Positions 27,761 to 36,547 of a stretch of DNA of 64,000 bases are shown here, in pieces. Origin of the DNA: Bacteroidales bacterium (GTDB lineage Bacteria > Bacteroidota > Bacteroidia > Bacteroidales > P3). The stretch spans positions 16,147 to 80,146 of the forward strand of contig JAGAYN010000051.1 in the NCBI GenBank assembly GCA_017940465.1. Direction: 5' to 3'. Position numbers and translations under genes: made by a program. The notes beneath the pieces are model-generated. The model saw only the letters and a list, made by a program, of their open reading frames with translations, did no database searches and was not told where the DNA came from. Numbering within the stretch: position 1 is the stretch's first letter; every line of letters starts with the position of its first letter.

Positions 27761-29038
27761 CTAAAAAGGATATCCTATGCCCTCGGCAGGGCTGCCGTCC
27801 TGGAGGGTGTAGTCGTCGGAGGAGGGGTCGGCGAAGAGGGGGTCGTCGCTCCATTCGCCGCCGCGCAGGATGGAGCGGGTGAAGCGGTGGTTGAAGGCGT
27901 AGCCCTCGACGGAGCTGAGGTAGAGCTCGCCGCTGTAGTATGAGCCCCAGACGATGCAGTCCTGGAAGTCGGCCCGCAGCAGGTCGGCACCCACCACGCC
28001 GCCGGGGGTGTTCATGGCGTTGGAAAGGACGATGGTCTCCACCTTGCGGGAGGTGTAGTTCCAGTAGTTGGCAAAGGTGCAGCGGCTGAAGCTGTAGGAG
28101 CCGCCCAGCAGGGCGGTGAAGGAGGCGTAGCAGTCGTAGACCAGCAGGTTGCGCCCCGTGACGGTGGCGTTCTGTCCGATGATGGCGCAGTCGCTCATGT
28201 TGCGCACCACCGTGTTGCTGACAGCGAGCTGTGCCCCCGGATAGCAGCGCAGGCCGCCCGTGCCGTTCTCCAGTATGGCGTGGTCGATGACGTTGCCGGT
28301 GCTGTAGTTGTAGAACCACACCGTCTGCCACTGCCCGGGGAGGAAGCGGTACCATCCGTCCTGCCGCAGCGAGGAGAAGCGCACCGGCGCGTCGGCCGTG
28401 CCCTGCGCCACCAGGCGCGCCGCGGAGTCGACGATGAGCATCCCGTTCGGCCCGAAGAAGATCTCCGCCCCAGGTCCCAGGGCCAGCGTCTTGTCCTCAG
28501 GCACGAGGGCGTTGCCGATGATGACATGGGGAAGGGTGGCGTCCCAGCGGTCGCAGTCGATGACCGACCACGAGGTATCCTGAGGCTGAATGTGATAGAC
28601 AGCGTTGCGCCCCCAGGCCGTCAGGGGCAGCCGCTGGCCGTTGCCGAAGAGGATGGCGTCCTCGACAAGGAAAGGCGAGGTGCTGTCGTTGGGGTCGATA
28701 CATGCCTGGGCGAAGATGAAGATGCTGTCGCCGGCATCGACCTCCACATCGCGTGCCACCAGCGCCGTGTCTCCGTCCACGTTGAGGCGGAAGCGGCTCG
28801 TCCGCCCCTGGGCGAGGGTGACCGAGGTGAGGCGCAGCGGGGTGGCGGTGGGGTTGTAGACCGTCAGGCGCCGGGTGGCGGTGCCGAGGGTGGTGAAGAC
28901 CGTGTCGAACGAGAGCGTGTCCTGCGAGAATCGCAGTTGCACACCCGCGGCATCCACCTCGAAGGCATCCTTGGTGCAGGAGGGCACCGACAAGGCTATA
29001 AGCAGGAGCGGCAAGGCTATGGAAAGGACACGTCGCAT
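27761..29038 (-). CDS. Lipoprotein with predicted right-handed beta-helix
   Basis: This 425-residue protein has a lipoprotein signal (LLLIALSVPSC, cysteine near 21). An immunoglobulin-like segment follows (LRFSQDTLSFDTVFTTLGTATRRLTVYN). From about residue 170, repeated short strands with stacked Asn, Gly and Ile suit a parallel beta-helix (FGPNGMLIVDSAARLVAQGT, AILENGTGGLRC, AIIGQNATVTGRN). It is probably anchored in the outer membrane. It starts seven bases after the M64 peptidase stop and is likely its operon partner. No catalytic residues were recognised. Confidence 0.75.
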   Translation of the reverse strand: MRRVLSIALPLLLIALSVPSCTKDAFEVDAAGVQLRFSQDTLSFDTVFTTLGTATRRLTVYNPTATPLRLTSVTLAQGRTSRFRLNVDGDTALVARDVEVDAGDSIFIFAQACIDPNDSTSPFLVEDAILFGNGQRLPLTAWGRNAVYHIQPQDTSWSVIDCDRWDATLPHVIIGNALVPEDKTLALGPGAEIFFGPNGMLIVDSAARLVAQGTADAPVRFSSLRQDGWYRFLPGQWQTVWFYNYSTGNVIDHAILENGTGGLRCYPGAQLAVSNTVVRNMSDCAIIGQNATVTGRNLLVYDCYASFTALLGGSYSFSRCTFANYWNYTSRKVETIVLSNAMNTPGGVVGADLLRADFQDCIVWGSYYSGELYLSSVEGYAFNHRFTRSILRGGEWSDDPLFADPSSDDYTLQDGSPAEGIGYPF

Positions 29039-29045
29039 AGGGTAT

Positions 29046-30281
29046 CTACTTGGTATACAATGAGAAGACTTCCTCTATGCGCCTCGCACAGACGGGGCAG
29101 AACGGCGCATAGTCGCGCATCATGCAACGCATCGCGGGACGGAACACGCCGGTGGCGCTGTAGCCCGCCCCTTCGTACAGGCCCACGGGGCCGCACTGGT
29201 CGCGCGGGACGGCGGGATTGGGCGGCGTGGGCACCGGGGTGCCGCTGGCGATGAGGTCGCCCCACTTGCGCGAGAAGTCCACGCGGTTGGTGATGTTCGG
29301 CTCAAGGGGCTCATACTTCGTGCGGTGGAGGGATCCGTAGCTGAGGTCCTCGTCCACATACTCGTCGGCCAGGCCGCCGAAGGAATGCCCGAACTCGTGC
29401 GGAAGCACCTTCTCCGCCATCACATGCAGCGAACTGACGGCGTAGAAGTTATAGATGGCCCCACCGCCGTAGGTCGAGTCATTGACCATGATGACGATAT
29501 GGTCGGCAGGGGTGGTGCCCAGCATGTCGTGCAGGCGGAAAAGACTGAATGTCATGAGGTAACGGTCGATTCCGAAGGTATGGAACCGGGCCTCTACATC
29601 GGCACAGACGCCATAGACGTTGAAGTCCTCGCGATGGCTGCGGAACGGCTCCTGCGAAAAAAGGATCTCCTTCATGCGGTAGTAGTCGATACGCAGGCGC
29701 GGGTCGTCGGCAGCGGTGTAGCCCTGCGCCACAATGACCACGTCGACCTTCTCCGAAGGGGCGCCATGCACCTCAAGGTCGGTACGCTCGCCGATGCGGT
29801 AGTTGAAGTCCAGCTCCTGCTGGCGCGGATCGAAGGGCACCACGGTCTGGTCCACGAAGGCCAGCTGCTCGTTGCGGCGCTGGAAGGCGATGCTTACAGC
29901 CCGCTTGGGCATAGGCAGCAGGTGGGTCTCCTCGAAGCGGCGCACCTCGCGGCGGCCCTCGGGAGTGTCCTTGTATTCACGGAAAAGGTTGCTGTAACAA
30001 CGACTGTAGAGCACACGGCCGCTTTTGGCGTCGCGCATCTCCACGCGGTAGTCGCCATTGTCGATAGGGTCCACCAACCGCGTGCGCGACCCATGCCAGC
30101 CGGCCGAACGGTCGAGCCACCGCTCCACCCACACCGTGTCGTGACGGGCGTCGCCCTCGCGTAGGCAGTCGAAGCGGAGGGTGCCGTCGGTGAAGTATTT
30201 CGAGAAGCGCACATCCTGCGCCGCCGCCGGCAGCACAAGCATCAGCGCCAGCGCCATGGTGAGTATCCGGTTCGTCTTCAT
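29046..30281 (-). CDS. Exported peptidase of family M64 (IgA-peptidase-like)
   Basis: This 411-residue zinc metallopeptidase is exported. The ATG at 30281 is preferred over an upstream in-frame start because it opens a clean signal peptide (MKTNRILTMALALMLVLPAAAQ, 22 residues, cleaved after AAAQ). A beta-rich N-terminal domain comes before the catalytic domain. The zinc motif HEFGHSFGGLADEY is near residue 294, and two cysteines near the end (CMMRDYAPFCPVC) resemble the M64 C terminus. The M64 family includes bacterial IgA1-cleaving enzymes, but gut Bacteroidota members have unknown substrates. It heads a unit with the beta-helix lipoprotein. Confidence 0.9.
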   Translation of the reverse strand: MKTNRILTMALALMLVLPAAAQDVRFSKYFTDGTLRFDCLREGDARHDTVWVERWLDRSAGWHGSRTRLVDPIDNGDYRVEMRDAKSGRVLYSRCYSNLFREYKDTPEGRREVRRFEETHLLPMPKRAVSIAFQRRNEQLAFVDQTVVPFDPRQQELDFNYRIGERTDLEVHGAPSEKVDVVIVAQGYTAADDPRLRIDYYRMKEILFSQEPFRSHREDFNVYGVCADVEARFHTFGIDRYLMTFSLFRLHDMLGTTPADHIVIMVNDSTYGGGAIYNFYAVSSLHVMAEKVLPHEFGHSFGGLADEYVDEDLSYGSLHRTKYEPLEPNITNRVDFSRKWGDLIASGTPVPTPPNPAVPRDQCGPVGLYEGAGYSATGVFRPAMRCMMRDYAPFCPVCARRIEEVFSLYTK

Positions 30282-30464
30282 TGCCTGTTGTTTCTGTTTC
30301 CAGGCCCTAATAACGGCCTGCAGCCACAAATATTGCGTGCCGCCGCCCATAAAATTGCGCAACCCATCCCTATCGCCATGTACCACAGCCAGTTGCACCC
30401 ACCCCCTCCTCCACCCTGCCCCACCCTGTCGGGAAGGGGGCTCTGACAGGAAGGAAATAATTAT

Positions 30465-30496
30465 TTTGCCATGTCGCGCTTCTTTTGTAATTTTGC
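30465..30496 (+). promoter_or_regulatory. Complete Bacteroidota promoter (-33 TTTG, -7 TAATTTTGC)
   Basis: TTTG at 30465-30468 and TAATTTTGC at 30488-30496 are separated by 19 bases, the standard Bacteroidota spacing. Transcription would start about 20 bases before the start codon at 30521 and drive the three-gene unit to panC. The rest of the 240-bp divergent spacer shows no gene; an AATATTTG on the minus strand may serve the M64 gene. Confidence 0.85.
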
Positions 30497-30520
30497 ACCC
30501 TCGAAAGAACCGCGATTCGT

Positions 30521-31138
30521 ATGATCACAAAACTCTACAACGGGAACCCTAACGTGCGCGAAGTCAGACGGGTGGCCGACCTGCTGAAGGAAGGCGGCGT
30601 GGCCATCCTGCCCACCGACACCCTCTATTGTTTCGCCTGCTCGATGCAGCACAAGCACGCCATGGAGGGTATCGCGCAGCTGAAAGGGTTCAAACTGAAG
30701 CAGGCCAAGTACTCGATGCTCTGCGCCTCGCTCAGCCAAGCCTCCGAATATGTGCGGCCGATGGACCGCGACACCTTCGCCCTGCTCAAGCAGTGCCTCC
30801 CCGGCCCCTACACCTTCATCATGGAAGCCAGCGGCAACGTGCCGCGCCACCTGCTGAACGCCAACCGCACCATCGGCATCCGCGTGCCGGAGAACGACAT
30901 CACACGCACCATCGTCGAGGAAGTAGGAGTGCCGCTCGTGTGCACCTCGGTGCGCCCGCTGGGAGAAGAGGACGAACCGGAGAACTACACCGACCCGGAC
31001 CTCATCCACGACCGCTTCGGCGGACGGGTGGACATCGTGGTGGACGGCGGCATGGCCGACGCCGAGCCCTCCACCGTCATAGACTGCACCGACGGCATCG
31101 TCCTCGTCAGGCAGGGAAAGGGGCCCGCCGCGCTATGA
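30521..31138 (+). CDS. Sua5/YciO/YrdC-family L-threonylcarbamoyladenylate synthase
   Basis: This 205-residue YrdC-fold protein shows the nucleotide and substrate cleft motifs LPTDTLYCFACSM, a KxR-like QAKYSMLC segment, LPGPYTFIM, TIGIRVPEN and a C-terminal STVIDCTDG. YrdC/Sua5 enzymes make the threonylcarbamoyl-AMP used for t6A in tRNA. This one lacks the C-terminal Sua5 domain and looks closer to YciO, so its precise activity is not certain. It overlaps the next gene by ATGA. Confidence 0.85.
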   Translation: MITKLYNGNPNVREVRRVADLLKEGGVAILPTDTLYCFACSMQHKHAMEGIAQLKGFKLKQAKYSMLCASLSQASEYVRPMDRDTFALLKQCLPGPYTFIMEASGNVPRHLLNANRTIGIRVPENDITRTIVEEVGVPLVCTSVRPLGEEDEPENYTDPDLIHDRFGGRVDIVVDGGMADAEPSTVIDCTDGIVLVRQGKGPAAL

Positions 31139-31590
31139 GCGACAGCTTCTACACCCGCCGCAGCGGCTGCCTGATGCGCATCCTGCTGCTCTCCATAGCC
31201 GTCATCGTGGGTGCCTGGCTGCTGCCGGGCATCGAGGTGGAGTCCGTCTGGGCCGTATTCCTCACCGCTGTGGTCATCTCCCTGCTGAACAACCTGTTGC
31301 GTCCCCTCCTCATTGTCATCACACTGCCCGTGACTGCCGTCACTCTGGGCCTCTTCCTTTTCGTTATCAACGCCGTCATCATCCTGCTCGCTTCGGGACT
31401 GGTGAGCGGATTCCACGTGGACACCTTCTGGTCGGCGCTGCTCTTCAGCCTCGTGCTGACGGCGGTGAACTACCTCCTGGAGTGGCCCAACCGCTATATC
31501 AACCGCAGCGACTTCACCGAAAAGCGGCAAGGCCCCGAGAGCGACACCGACGACGAGGGCTTCACCCCCTACGAAGAAATCAAAGATTAA
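31135..31590 (+). CDS. Phage-holin-like (DUF360/holin superfamily IV) membrane protein
   Basis: This 151-residue inner-membrane protein has four predicted helices: LLLSIAVIVGAWLLPGI, VWAVFLTAVVISLLNNL, LGLFLFVINAVIILLASG and a last one near FWSALLFSLVLTAVNYLL. LLRPLLIVITLPVTAVTLGLF matches the conserved core of the family often labelled phage holin family protein. There is no phage context, so the name does not imply lysis. The tail is acidic. It overlaps the upstream gene by ATGA and lies eight bases before panC. Confidence 0.85.
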   Translation: MSDSFYTRRSGCLMRILLLSIAVIVGAWLLPGIEVESVWAVFLTAVVISLLNNLLRPLLIVITLPVTAVTLGLFLFVINAVIILLASGLVSGFHVDTFWSALLFSLVLTAVNYLLEWPNRYINRSDFTEKRQGPESDTDDEGFTPYEEIKD

Positions 31591-31598
31591 ACCACAAT

Positions 31599-32483
31599 AT
31601 GAAGCAGACAACCCAGGCCGCCGACCTGATGGCGGCAGTGAAAGAAGCACACAACCAAGGACATTCCATCGGACTCGTGCCCACCATGGGCGCCCTCCAC
31701 GAGGGACACATCTCGCTCATCGAGCGCGCCATCAAGGAAAACGACCTGGTGGTGGTGAGCCTCTTCGTGAACCCCATCCAGTTCAACAACAAGGAAGACC
31801 TCGAAAAATACCCCCGCACCCTGGAGGCCGACCTCGCCCTCATCGCCTCCCTGCCGGGGAGCGAGAAGGTGACCGCCTTCGCCCCCACGGTGGAGGAGAT
31901 GTACCCCGACGGCGAACCGAAGGAGACCTACCGCTTCGGCCCCGTGGAGGAGGTGATGGAGGGGCCGCGGCGGCCGGGCCACTTCAGCGGCGTGGCCGTG
32001 GTGGTGCGACGCCTGTTCGACCTCAGCCAGCCCACCCGCGCCTACTTCGGCGAGAAGGACTACCAGCAGATTGCCGTCATCCGGGCCCTGCTGGAGCAGA
32101 TAAAATACCCCATCGAGCTGGTGCCCTGCCCCATCGTGCGGGCCGACGACGGGCTGGCCCTCTCGAGCCGCAACATGCGCCTCTCGCCCGAAGCACGCGC
32201 CATCGCACCCACCATCAACGCCACGCTGGAGCAGGCCGCCGAGATGGCCGAGTATGAGGAGGTGGACGACGTGAAGGAGTGGGTGCTCGACACGCTGGCC
32301 TCATTCCACGAGGTGAACCCACAACCCAACGGACTGCGCTTTGAGCCGGAGTACTTCGAGATAGTCGACGCACGCACCCTCCAGCCCATTGCCGACTGGA
32401 ACGAGGCGGGCGACCTCGGCGCCGTGGGCTGCATCGCCGTGTGGCTCGACGGGGTGCGGCTGATCGACATCGTGAAGTTCTAA
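31599..32483 (+). CDS. panC: Pantothenate synthetase
   Basis: This 294-residue enzyme joins pantoate and beta-alanine with ATP. It shows LVPTMGALHEGHISL (HIGH-type ATP motif), VVSLFVNPIQFN, the substrate segment RRPGHFSGVAVVVRRLF, YFGEKDYQQ, and the KMSKS-like LSSRNMRLSPE. The start is the ATG just after the holin-like gene; the upstream part of the frame is a shadow. It is slightly longer than typical through small loops. It is last in the plus-strand unit and is followed by a hairpin terminator. Confidence 0.93.
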   Translation: MKQTTQAADLMAAVKEAHNQGHSIGLVPTMGALHEGHISLIERAIKENDLVVVSLFVNPIQFNNKEDLEKYPRTLEADLALIASLPGSEKVTAFAPTVEEMYPDGEPKETYRFGPVEEVMEGPRRPGHFSGVAVVVRRLFDLSQPTRAYFGEKDYQQIAVIRALLEQIKYPIELVPCPIVRADDGLALSSRNMRLSPEARAIAPTINATLEQAAEMAEYEEVDDVKEWVLDTLASFHEVNPQPNGLRFEPEYFEIVDARTLQPIADWNEAGDLGAVGCIAVWLDGVRLIDIVKF

Positions 32484-32518
32484 CCCGCCACCCGCCCTCG
32501 GGGAGCACTTTTTTTAGA

Positions 32519-32604
32519 AAAAAATCCGAAAAACGGGCCCGAATCGCAAGGTTCGGGCCCGCTGGTTTTCAGCGCCTTGCAGCAATCCTCTTCTTCCCCT
32601 CTCC
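32519..32604 (+). repeat. Four-copy dispersed element, copy A
   Basis: It has aaaatccgaaaaac, a hairpin, then ctggttttcagcg and, about ten bases later, cctcttcttcccctctcc. The order and spacing match copies B (36587-36672), C (41013-41117) and D (46280-46384). It lies between panC and the DUF6266-like gene. Confidence 0.75.
32534..32561 (+). terminator. Hairpin downstream of panC
   Basis: The 10-bp arms cgggcccgaa and ttcgggcccg are separated by an 8-base loop. A short T-rich stretch (tggtttt) follows. It lies 50 bases after the panC stop and inside the first copy of the four-copy dispersed element. Confidence 0.6.
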
Positions 32605-32661
32605 TTCTCCGGGAGGAGACTGGGCGCAATAAATCCGGAATGCGGGCGTTAAGGGGTATAT

Positions 32662-33498
32662 ATGGCAAAATTGGAACAGGGCATCCTCGGGCCTTTCCGG
32701 GGAAAGGTGGGTACCGTGGTGGGGTACCTCTGGCGGGGGCGCCACGTGGTGCGTGGCTACCGCAAGGAAATCAATTATCCGAACACTGAGAACCAGCGCC
32801 TTGAGCGCGACTGGTTCGTCGGCATGGTGCGCTTCGCGGCGACGGCGCGCAGGGCTTTGTTGCTGGGGCTGAGGGAGAAGGCCGCGCAGGAGCAGATGAC
32901 GGAGGGGAATGTGTTTGTGAAGATGAACAAGGGATGCTTCGGGCGAGTGGAGGAAACGGTTGCCTATGAGGGCATCAGGATTGCCTCCGGCAGCGCCGCG
33001 CCGGTCCGCTTTTCCGCGGCCAGGGTGGACGGGGACGGCATCCTTTCCGTTGATTTCTGGAAGAATAGCGGCATGACGCGCGCCAGGGGCGGCGACCGCG
33101 TATTCCTGTACATATATAATACAGAGACGCGCGAGGGTCTGCTGCCAGCCGCCGCTCCGCGGCGGCTGGGCCACGTGGCGGTGCAACTGCCCGACGGGTG
33201 GAACTCGCTGAATGTCAAGGTATGGGGATTTGTAATAGACCAAGAGGGCCGTGCCAGTGCCAGCGCCTACGTGCCGCTGGCCGACGGCGAGCCGTCGGCA
33301 GCCGGGCCGGCCTCACCGGCGGACGATGCCGTCCTTGGTGCGGATGATGTGCCCGTCGGCCTGCATCTCGGCCAGCACACGGCTGAGCGAGGGGCGGGCC
33401 ACGCCGAGCATCTCGGCCACGAGGGCGATGTTGGTGATGGTGTCGTGGGCATCGAGATGCTCCAGCACGCGTCCCTGCAGGCTTTTGGTGGCGAATGA
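32662..33498 (+). CDS. DUF6266-like protein with an abnormal C-terminal extension
   Basis: The opening MAKLEQGILGPFRGKVGTVVGY and the following GRHVVRGY are the hallmark of the DUF6266 family of Bacteroidota, whose members are roughly 200-220 residues and of unknown function. Here the family-like part runs to about residue 210 (SAYVPLADGE). The frame then continues another 60-odd residues to 278, antisense through the 3' end of the convergent Crp/Fnr gene. This added part is low-complexity and looks like a shadow of that gene, so the original stop has probably been lost. No signal peptide is present. Confidence 0.75.
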   Translation: MAKLEQGILGPFRGKVGTVVGYLWRGRHVVRGYRKEINYPNTENQRLERDWFVGMVRFAATARRALLLGLREKAAQEQMTEGNVFVKMNKGCFGRVEETVAYEGIRIASGSAAPVRFSAARVDGDGILSVDFWKNSGMTRARGGDRVFLYIYNTETREGLLPAAAPRRLGHVAVQLPDGWNSLNVKVWGFVIDQEGRASASAYVPLADGEPSAAGPASPADDAVLGADDVPVGLHLGQHTAERGAGHAEHLGHEGDVGDGVVGIEMLQHASLQAFGGE

Positions 33499-33924
33499 GC
33501 GCACCTTGCCGGCCAGGAAGCGCGCCTGCTCGGAGACGGCAAGGATGAAGGCCGACATGATGTGCGGATGCTGGTGCATGAAGTCGAAGAAGGCTTCGCG
33601 GTTGATGAACCAGATGACGGTGTCGGCGGTGGTGTGCATTTCGACAAGCAGCGTGTTGTCCTCGGCGTAGAGGAACATGGGGGCAAGCAGGCGCGGGGCG
33701 GAGACGTGCTCGACGACAATCTCGCGGCCCTCGTCGCTTCCCATGCGCACCTCGACGGTGCCTTCGGTAATGGCCATCAGCGATAGACAGGGGTCGCCCA
33801 ACCGCATCACCAGGCTCTCGGCGGCATACTCCTGGCGTTTGTGCGGCTTGTTGAGCAGATGCACGAGGTCGTCGTGGTTACATTGCTCAAACAGAGGCAG
33901 TTTCTTCAACTCGGATGCTTCCAT
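33313..33924 (-). CDS. Crp/Fnr-family regulator, paralogue 1
   Basis: This 203-residue regulator has an N-terminal cyclic-nucleotide-binding-type barrel (about 15-125), a dimer helix and a C-terminal winged helix-turn-helix (ITNIALVAEMLGVARPSLSRVLAEMQADGHI). The ATG at 33924 is used because the longer frame begins only with TTG and would precede the promoter. It shares with paralogue 2 the stretches SLVMRLGDPCLSLM, MGSDEGRE and GKVRSFATK, so a tandem duplication is clear. The proximity to hcp suggests an HcpR-like role in nitrosative stress. It has no cysteine cluster for an Fnr-type Fe-S centre. Confidence 0.88.
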   Translation of the reverse strand: MEASELKKLPLFEQCNHDDLVHLLNKPHKRQEYAAESLVMRLGDPCLSLMAITEGTVEVRMGSDEGREIVVEHVSAPRLLAPMFLYAEDNTLLVEMHTTADTVIWFINREAFFDFMHQHPHIMSAFILAVSEQARFLAGKVRSFATKSLQGRVLEHLDAHDTITNIALVAEMLGVARPSLSRVLAEMQADGHIIRTKDGIVRR

Positions 33925-33932
33925 ATCTACCA

Positions 33933-33941
33933 GCAAAAGTA
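33933..33941 (-). promoter_or_regulatory. -7 promoter element of Crp/Fnr paralogue 1
   Basis: The minus strand reads TACTTTTGC only eight bases before the ATG at 33924. The transcript would have almost no leader, which supports this start and suggests leaderless or near-leaderless translation. Confidence 0.7.
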
Positions 33942-34068
33942 CGAAAAGAAAGCGTAGCTTTGGGTATCAAATGTTACGCATAGGAGAAAATTTTCCCCTC
34001 CGCGCAGGAAAATGGTTCATAGGGTCGCTGCATGTTTATCGGCTGGCGAAATGTCGCCGGAGTGCGGT

Positions 34069-34686
34069 TCAGCCTTTCTTCACGAGTCCCTCCCCGGTGC
34101 GTACGATGAGGCCGGCGGCCTGCATGTCGGACAGCACGCGCGAGAGTGCCGATCGGGAGACGCCGAGCATCCCGGCGGCGGCGGTCACGTTGGTGATGGC
34201 GCCGTGGGTGTCGAGGTGCTCCAGCACGCGCCCCTGCATGCCCTTGGTGGCGAAGGAGCGCACCTTGCCGGCCAGGAAGGTGCCTTTCTCGGCGATGGTC
34301 TGCATGAAGGCTGCCATGACCGGTGGGTGCTCGCCCATGAAGCGGGCGAAGCCCTCGCGGTTGATGAACCAGATGACGGCCCTGGTGGCGGCGACCACCT
34401 CGACGGGCATGTGGTTGTTGTCGGAGAAGAGGAACACCGGGGCGAGCAGGCTGGGCGCCTCGATGCGCTCCACCACCACCTCGCGCCCCTCGTCGCTGCC
34501 CATGCGGGTCTCGACGGCGCCCTCGGTGAGCACCATCAGCGAGAGGCAGGGGTCGCCCAGGCGCATCACCAGACTGCCGGCGCCGTAGGACTGGCGTTTG
34601 TGCGGGCAGTCGAGCAGCTGCTTGAGGTCGGCCATGCTGCACGTGGCAAAGAGGGGCACTCGTTTCAACTCGTCGATGTACATCAT
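34069..34686 (-). CDS. Crp/Fnr-family regulator, paralogue 2 (HcpR-like)
   Basis: This 205-residue paralogue of the gene at 33313 has the same domain order and a helix-turn-helix ITNVTAAAGMLGVSRSALSRVLSDMQAAGLIV. The start is the ATG at 34686 (or 34683); the longer frame begins with TTG. It is divergent from hcp across 177 bp, the arrangement expected for the regulator of hcp (HcpR in Bacteroidota and others). The two paralogues differ most in the sensor barrel, so they may sense different signals while binding similar DNA. The 144 bp between them hold the paralogue 1 promoter and no gene. Confidence 0.88.
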   Translation of the reverse strand: MMYIDELKRVPLFATCSMADLKQLLDCPHKRQSYGAGSLVMRLGDPCLSLMVLTEGAVETRMGSDEGREVVVERIEAPSLLAPVFLFSDNNHMPVEVVAATRAVIWFINREGFARFMGEHPPVMAAFMQTIAEKGTFLAGKVRSFATKGMQGRVLEHLDTHGAITNVTAAAGMLGVSRSALSRVLSDMQAAGLIVRTGEGLVKKG

Positions 34687-34707
34687 GGTTTCTGTCAATT
34701 TCAGAGT

Positions 34708-34716
34708 GCAAAGATA
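34708..34716 (-). promoter_or_regulatory. -7 promoter element of Crp/Fnr paralogue 2
   Basis: The minus strand reads TATCTTTGC, an exact TAnnTTTGC, 22 bases before the ATG at 34686. No TTTG was found at the usual -33 distance; the region is AT-rich. Confidence 0.7.
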
Positions 34717-34781
34717 CGAAAAAAATAAAGAATATAGTATATATAGCCATAAATGGTGAAAAAAAGCGGCGGGTGTGATAA

Positions 34782-34795
34782 TTGCAACAATGCAA
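34782..34795. promoter_or_regulatory. Fnr-like operator (TTGCA-N4-TGCAA) in the hcp promoter
   Basis: A perfect dyad TTGCA-acaa-TGCAA has the same 5-4-5 spacing as Fnr sites (TTGAT-N4-ATCAA). Its centre is 22-23 bases upstream of the hcp -7 element, so it covers the -33 position. That is where a class II Crp/Fnr activator binds, and no TTTG -33 box is present. It is the likely target of one or both adjacent Crp/Fnr paralogues. Confidence 0.65.
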
Positions 34796-34810
34796 CCCCG
34801 GCGGCGTGTG

Positions 34811-34819
34811 TACTTTTGC
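34811..34819 (+). promoter_or_regulatory. -7 promoter element of hcp
   Basis: TACTTTTGC matches TAnnTTTGC exactly. Transcription would start near 34825, giving a leader of about 40 nt before the hcp ATG at 34864. Confidence 0.75.
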
Positions 34820-34863
34820 AGCCGAAAACAGCAACAAATATAAACCTAAAAACACAGACAGAA

Positions 34864-36516
34864 ATGAGTAACGAAATGTTTTGTTTCCAGTGCCAGGAAA
34901 CCGTCAAGAACGAAGGCTGCACCCTGCGCGGCGTGTGCGGCAAGATGCCACGGACCGCAGGCCTGCAGGACCTCCTGATAGCCGTCGTGCGCGGCCTCGG
35001 CAGCATCGACCATCTGATGCGTGAGCGCGGCGTGGTGTGCCAGTGCACCTGCGTGAGCGACTTCATGGTCGACGCCCTCTTCGCCACCATCAGCTGCGCC
35101 AACTTCGACGACGAGGCCATCGTCAAGAAAATCGAGCGCGGCCTCGAGCTGAAGGCCCGCCGCACCAACAAGTGCCGCGAGAACGGCATCGAGCTCCCCG
35201 CCTGGCCCGAAATCACCTATACCGGCACCCGCGACTCTTTCTTCGCCGACGCCCTCACCTTCGGCATCCTCCGCACCGAGGACCCCGACGTGCGCTCGCT
35301 CCGCGAACTCACCACCCTCGGCCTCAAGGGCATGTGCGCCTACTACGAGCACGCCGCCCGCCTCGGCCAGACCGACGACACCATCCTCGCCTACCTCTCC
35401 AAGGCCCTCTACCACATCACCAACCCCGCCGCGAGCGTGGACAGCCTGCTGCCCATCGTCCTCGAGACCGGCAAATGGGGCGTCGACGTGATGGCCCTGC
35501 TCGACAAGGCCAACACCACCGCCTACGGCAACCCCGAAATCTCGCGCGTCAGCATCGGCGCCCACGGCCGCCCCGGCATCCTCGTCTCCGGCCACGACCT
35601 GCGCGACCTCGAGCAGCTCCTCAAACAGTCCGAGGGCCAGGGCATAGACATCTACACCCACAGCGAGATGCTCCCCGCCAACTACTACCCCGAGCTGAAG
35701 AAATACCCCCACCTTGTCGGCAACTACGGCAACGCCTGGTGGCGCCAGAAGGAGGAGTTCGCCTCCTTCAACGGCCCCATCGTCTTCACCACCAACTGCA
35801 TCGTCCCCCCGGCGCCCGACGCCAACTACAAGGACCGCGTCTTCACCACCAACAGCACCGGATTCCCCGGCTGGAAGCACATCGTCGCCGACGAGCAGGG
35901 TGTCAAGGACTTCTCCGAGGTCATCGCCCTGGCCAAGACCTGCCAGCCCCCCACCGCCATCGAGCAGGGCGAGATAGTGGGCGGCTTCGCCCACGCCCAG
36001 GTCTTCGCCCTGGCCGACAAGATTGTCGACGCCGTCAAGAGCGGTGCCATCCGCCGCTTCTTCGTCATGAGCGGATGCGACGGCCGCATGAAGAACCGCT
36101 CCTACTACGAGGATTTCGCCAAGGCCCTGCCGCAGGACTGCGTCATCCTCACCTCCGGCTGCGCCAAGTACAAATACAACAAACTCAACCTCGGCGACAT
36201 CGGCGGCATCCCCCGCGTGCTCGACGCCGGCCAGTGCAACGACAGCTACAGCTGGGCCCTCGTCGCTCTCAAGCTGAAAGAAATCTTCGGCTGCGAGGAC
36301 ATCAACGACCTGCCCATCTCGTTCAACATCGCCTGGTACGAGCAGAAGGCCGTCATCGTCCTGCTGGCCCTGCTGCACCTCGACGTGAAGAACATCCACA
36401 TCGGCCCCACGCTGCCCGCCTTCCTGTCGGAGAATGTGGCGAAACTCCTCGTCGAGCAGTTCGGCCTCGGCGGCATCACCACGGTCGAAGAGGATATCAA
36501 ACAGTTCCTTGGCTAA
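34864..36516 (+). CDS. hcp: Hydroxylamine reductase (hybrid cluster protein)
   Basis: This 550-residue protein carries a [4Fe-4S] and a hybrid Fe-S-O cluster and acts on hydroxylamine and, in nitrosative stress, nitric oxide. The N terminus has four cysteines (C7, C10, C19, C25), the compact C-x2-C-x8-C-x5-C pattern. Hybrid-cluster ligands are visible in the centre and C-terminal half ([43 protein letters not shown]). The start [12 protein letters not shown] is preferred over the longer frame. Divergent Crp/Fnr genes and the operator upstream point to regulation by nitrosative stress. Confidence 0.96.
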   Translation: MSNEMFCFQCQETVKNEGCTLRGVCGKMPRTAGLQDLLIAVVRGLGSIDHLMRERGVVCQCTCVSDFMVDALFATISCANFDDEAIVKKIERGLELKARRTNKCRENGIELPAWPEITYTGTRDSFFADALTFGILRTEDPDVRSLRELTTLGLKGMCAYYEHAARLGQTDDTILAYLSKALYHITNPAASVDSLLPIVLETGKWGVDVMALLDKANTTAYGNPEISRVSIGAHGRPGILVSGHDLRDLEQLLKQSEGQGIDIYTHSEMLPANYYPELKKYPHLVGNYGNAWWRQKEEFASFNGPIVFTTNCIVPPAPDANYKDRVFTTNSTGFPGWKHIVADEQGVKDFSEVIALAKTCQPPTAIEQGEIVGGFAHAQVFALADKIVDAVKSGAIRRFFVMSGCDGRMKNRSYYEDFAKALPQDCVILTSGCAKYKYNKLNLGDIGGIPRVLDAGQCNDSYSWALVALKLKEIFGCEDINDLPISFNIAWYEQKAVIVLLALLHLDVKNIHIGPTLPAFLSENVAKLLVEQFGLGGITTVEEDIKQFLG

Positions 36517-36547
36517 AGCACTGCTTGTCAATAGAGTGCATCTTGTT

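Noticed and set aside
31135-31590. Prophage remnant, from the holin-like protein
   Set aside because: The gene is a chromosomal membrane protein between a YrdC-family gene and panC; no other phage gene is nearby.
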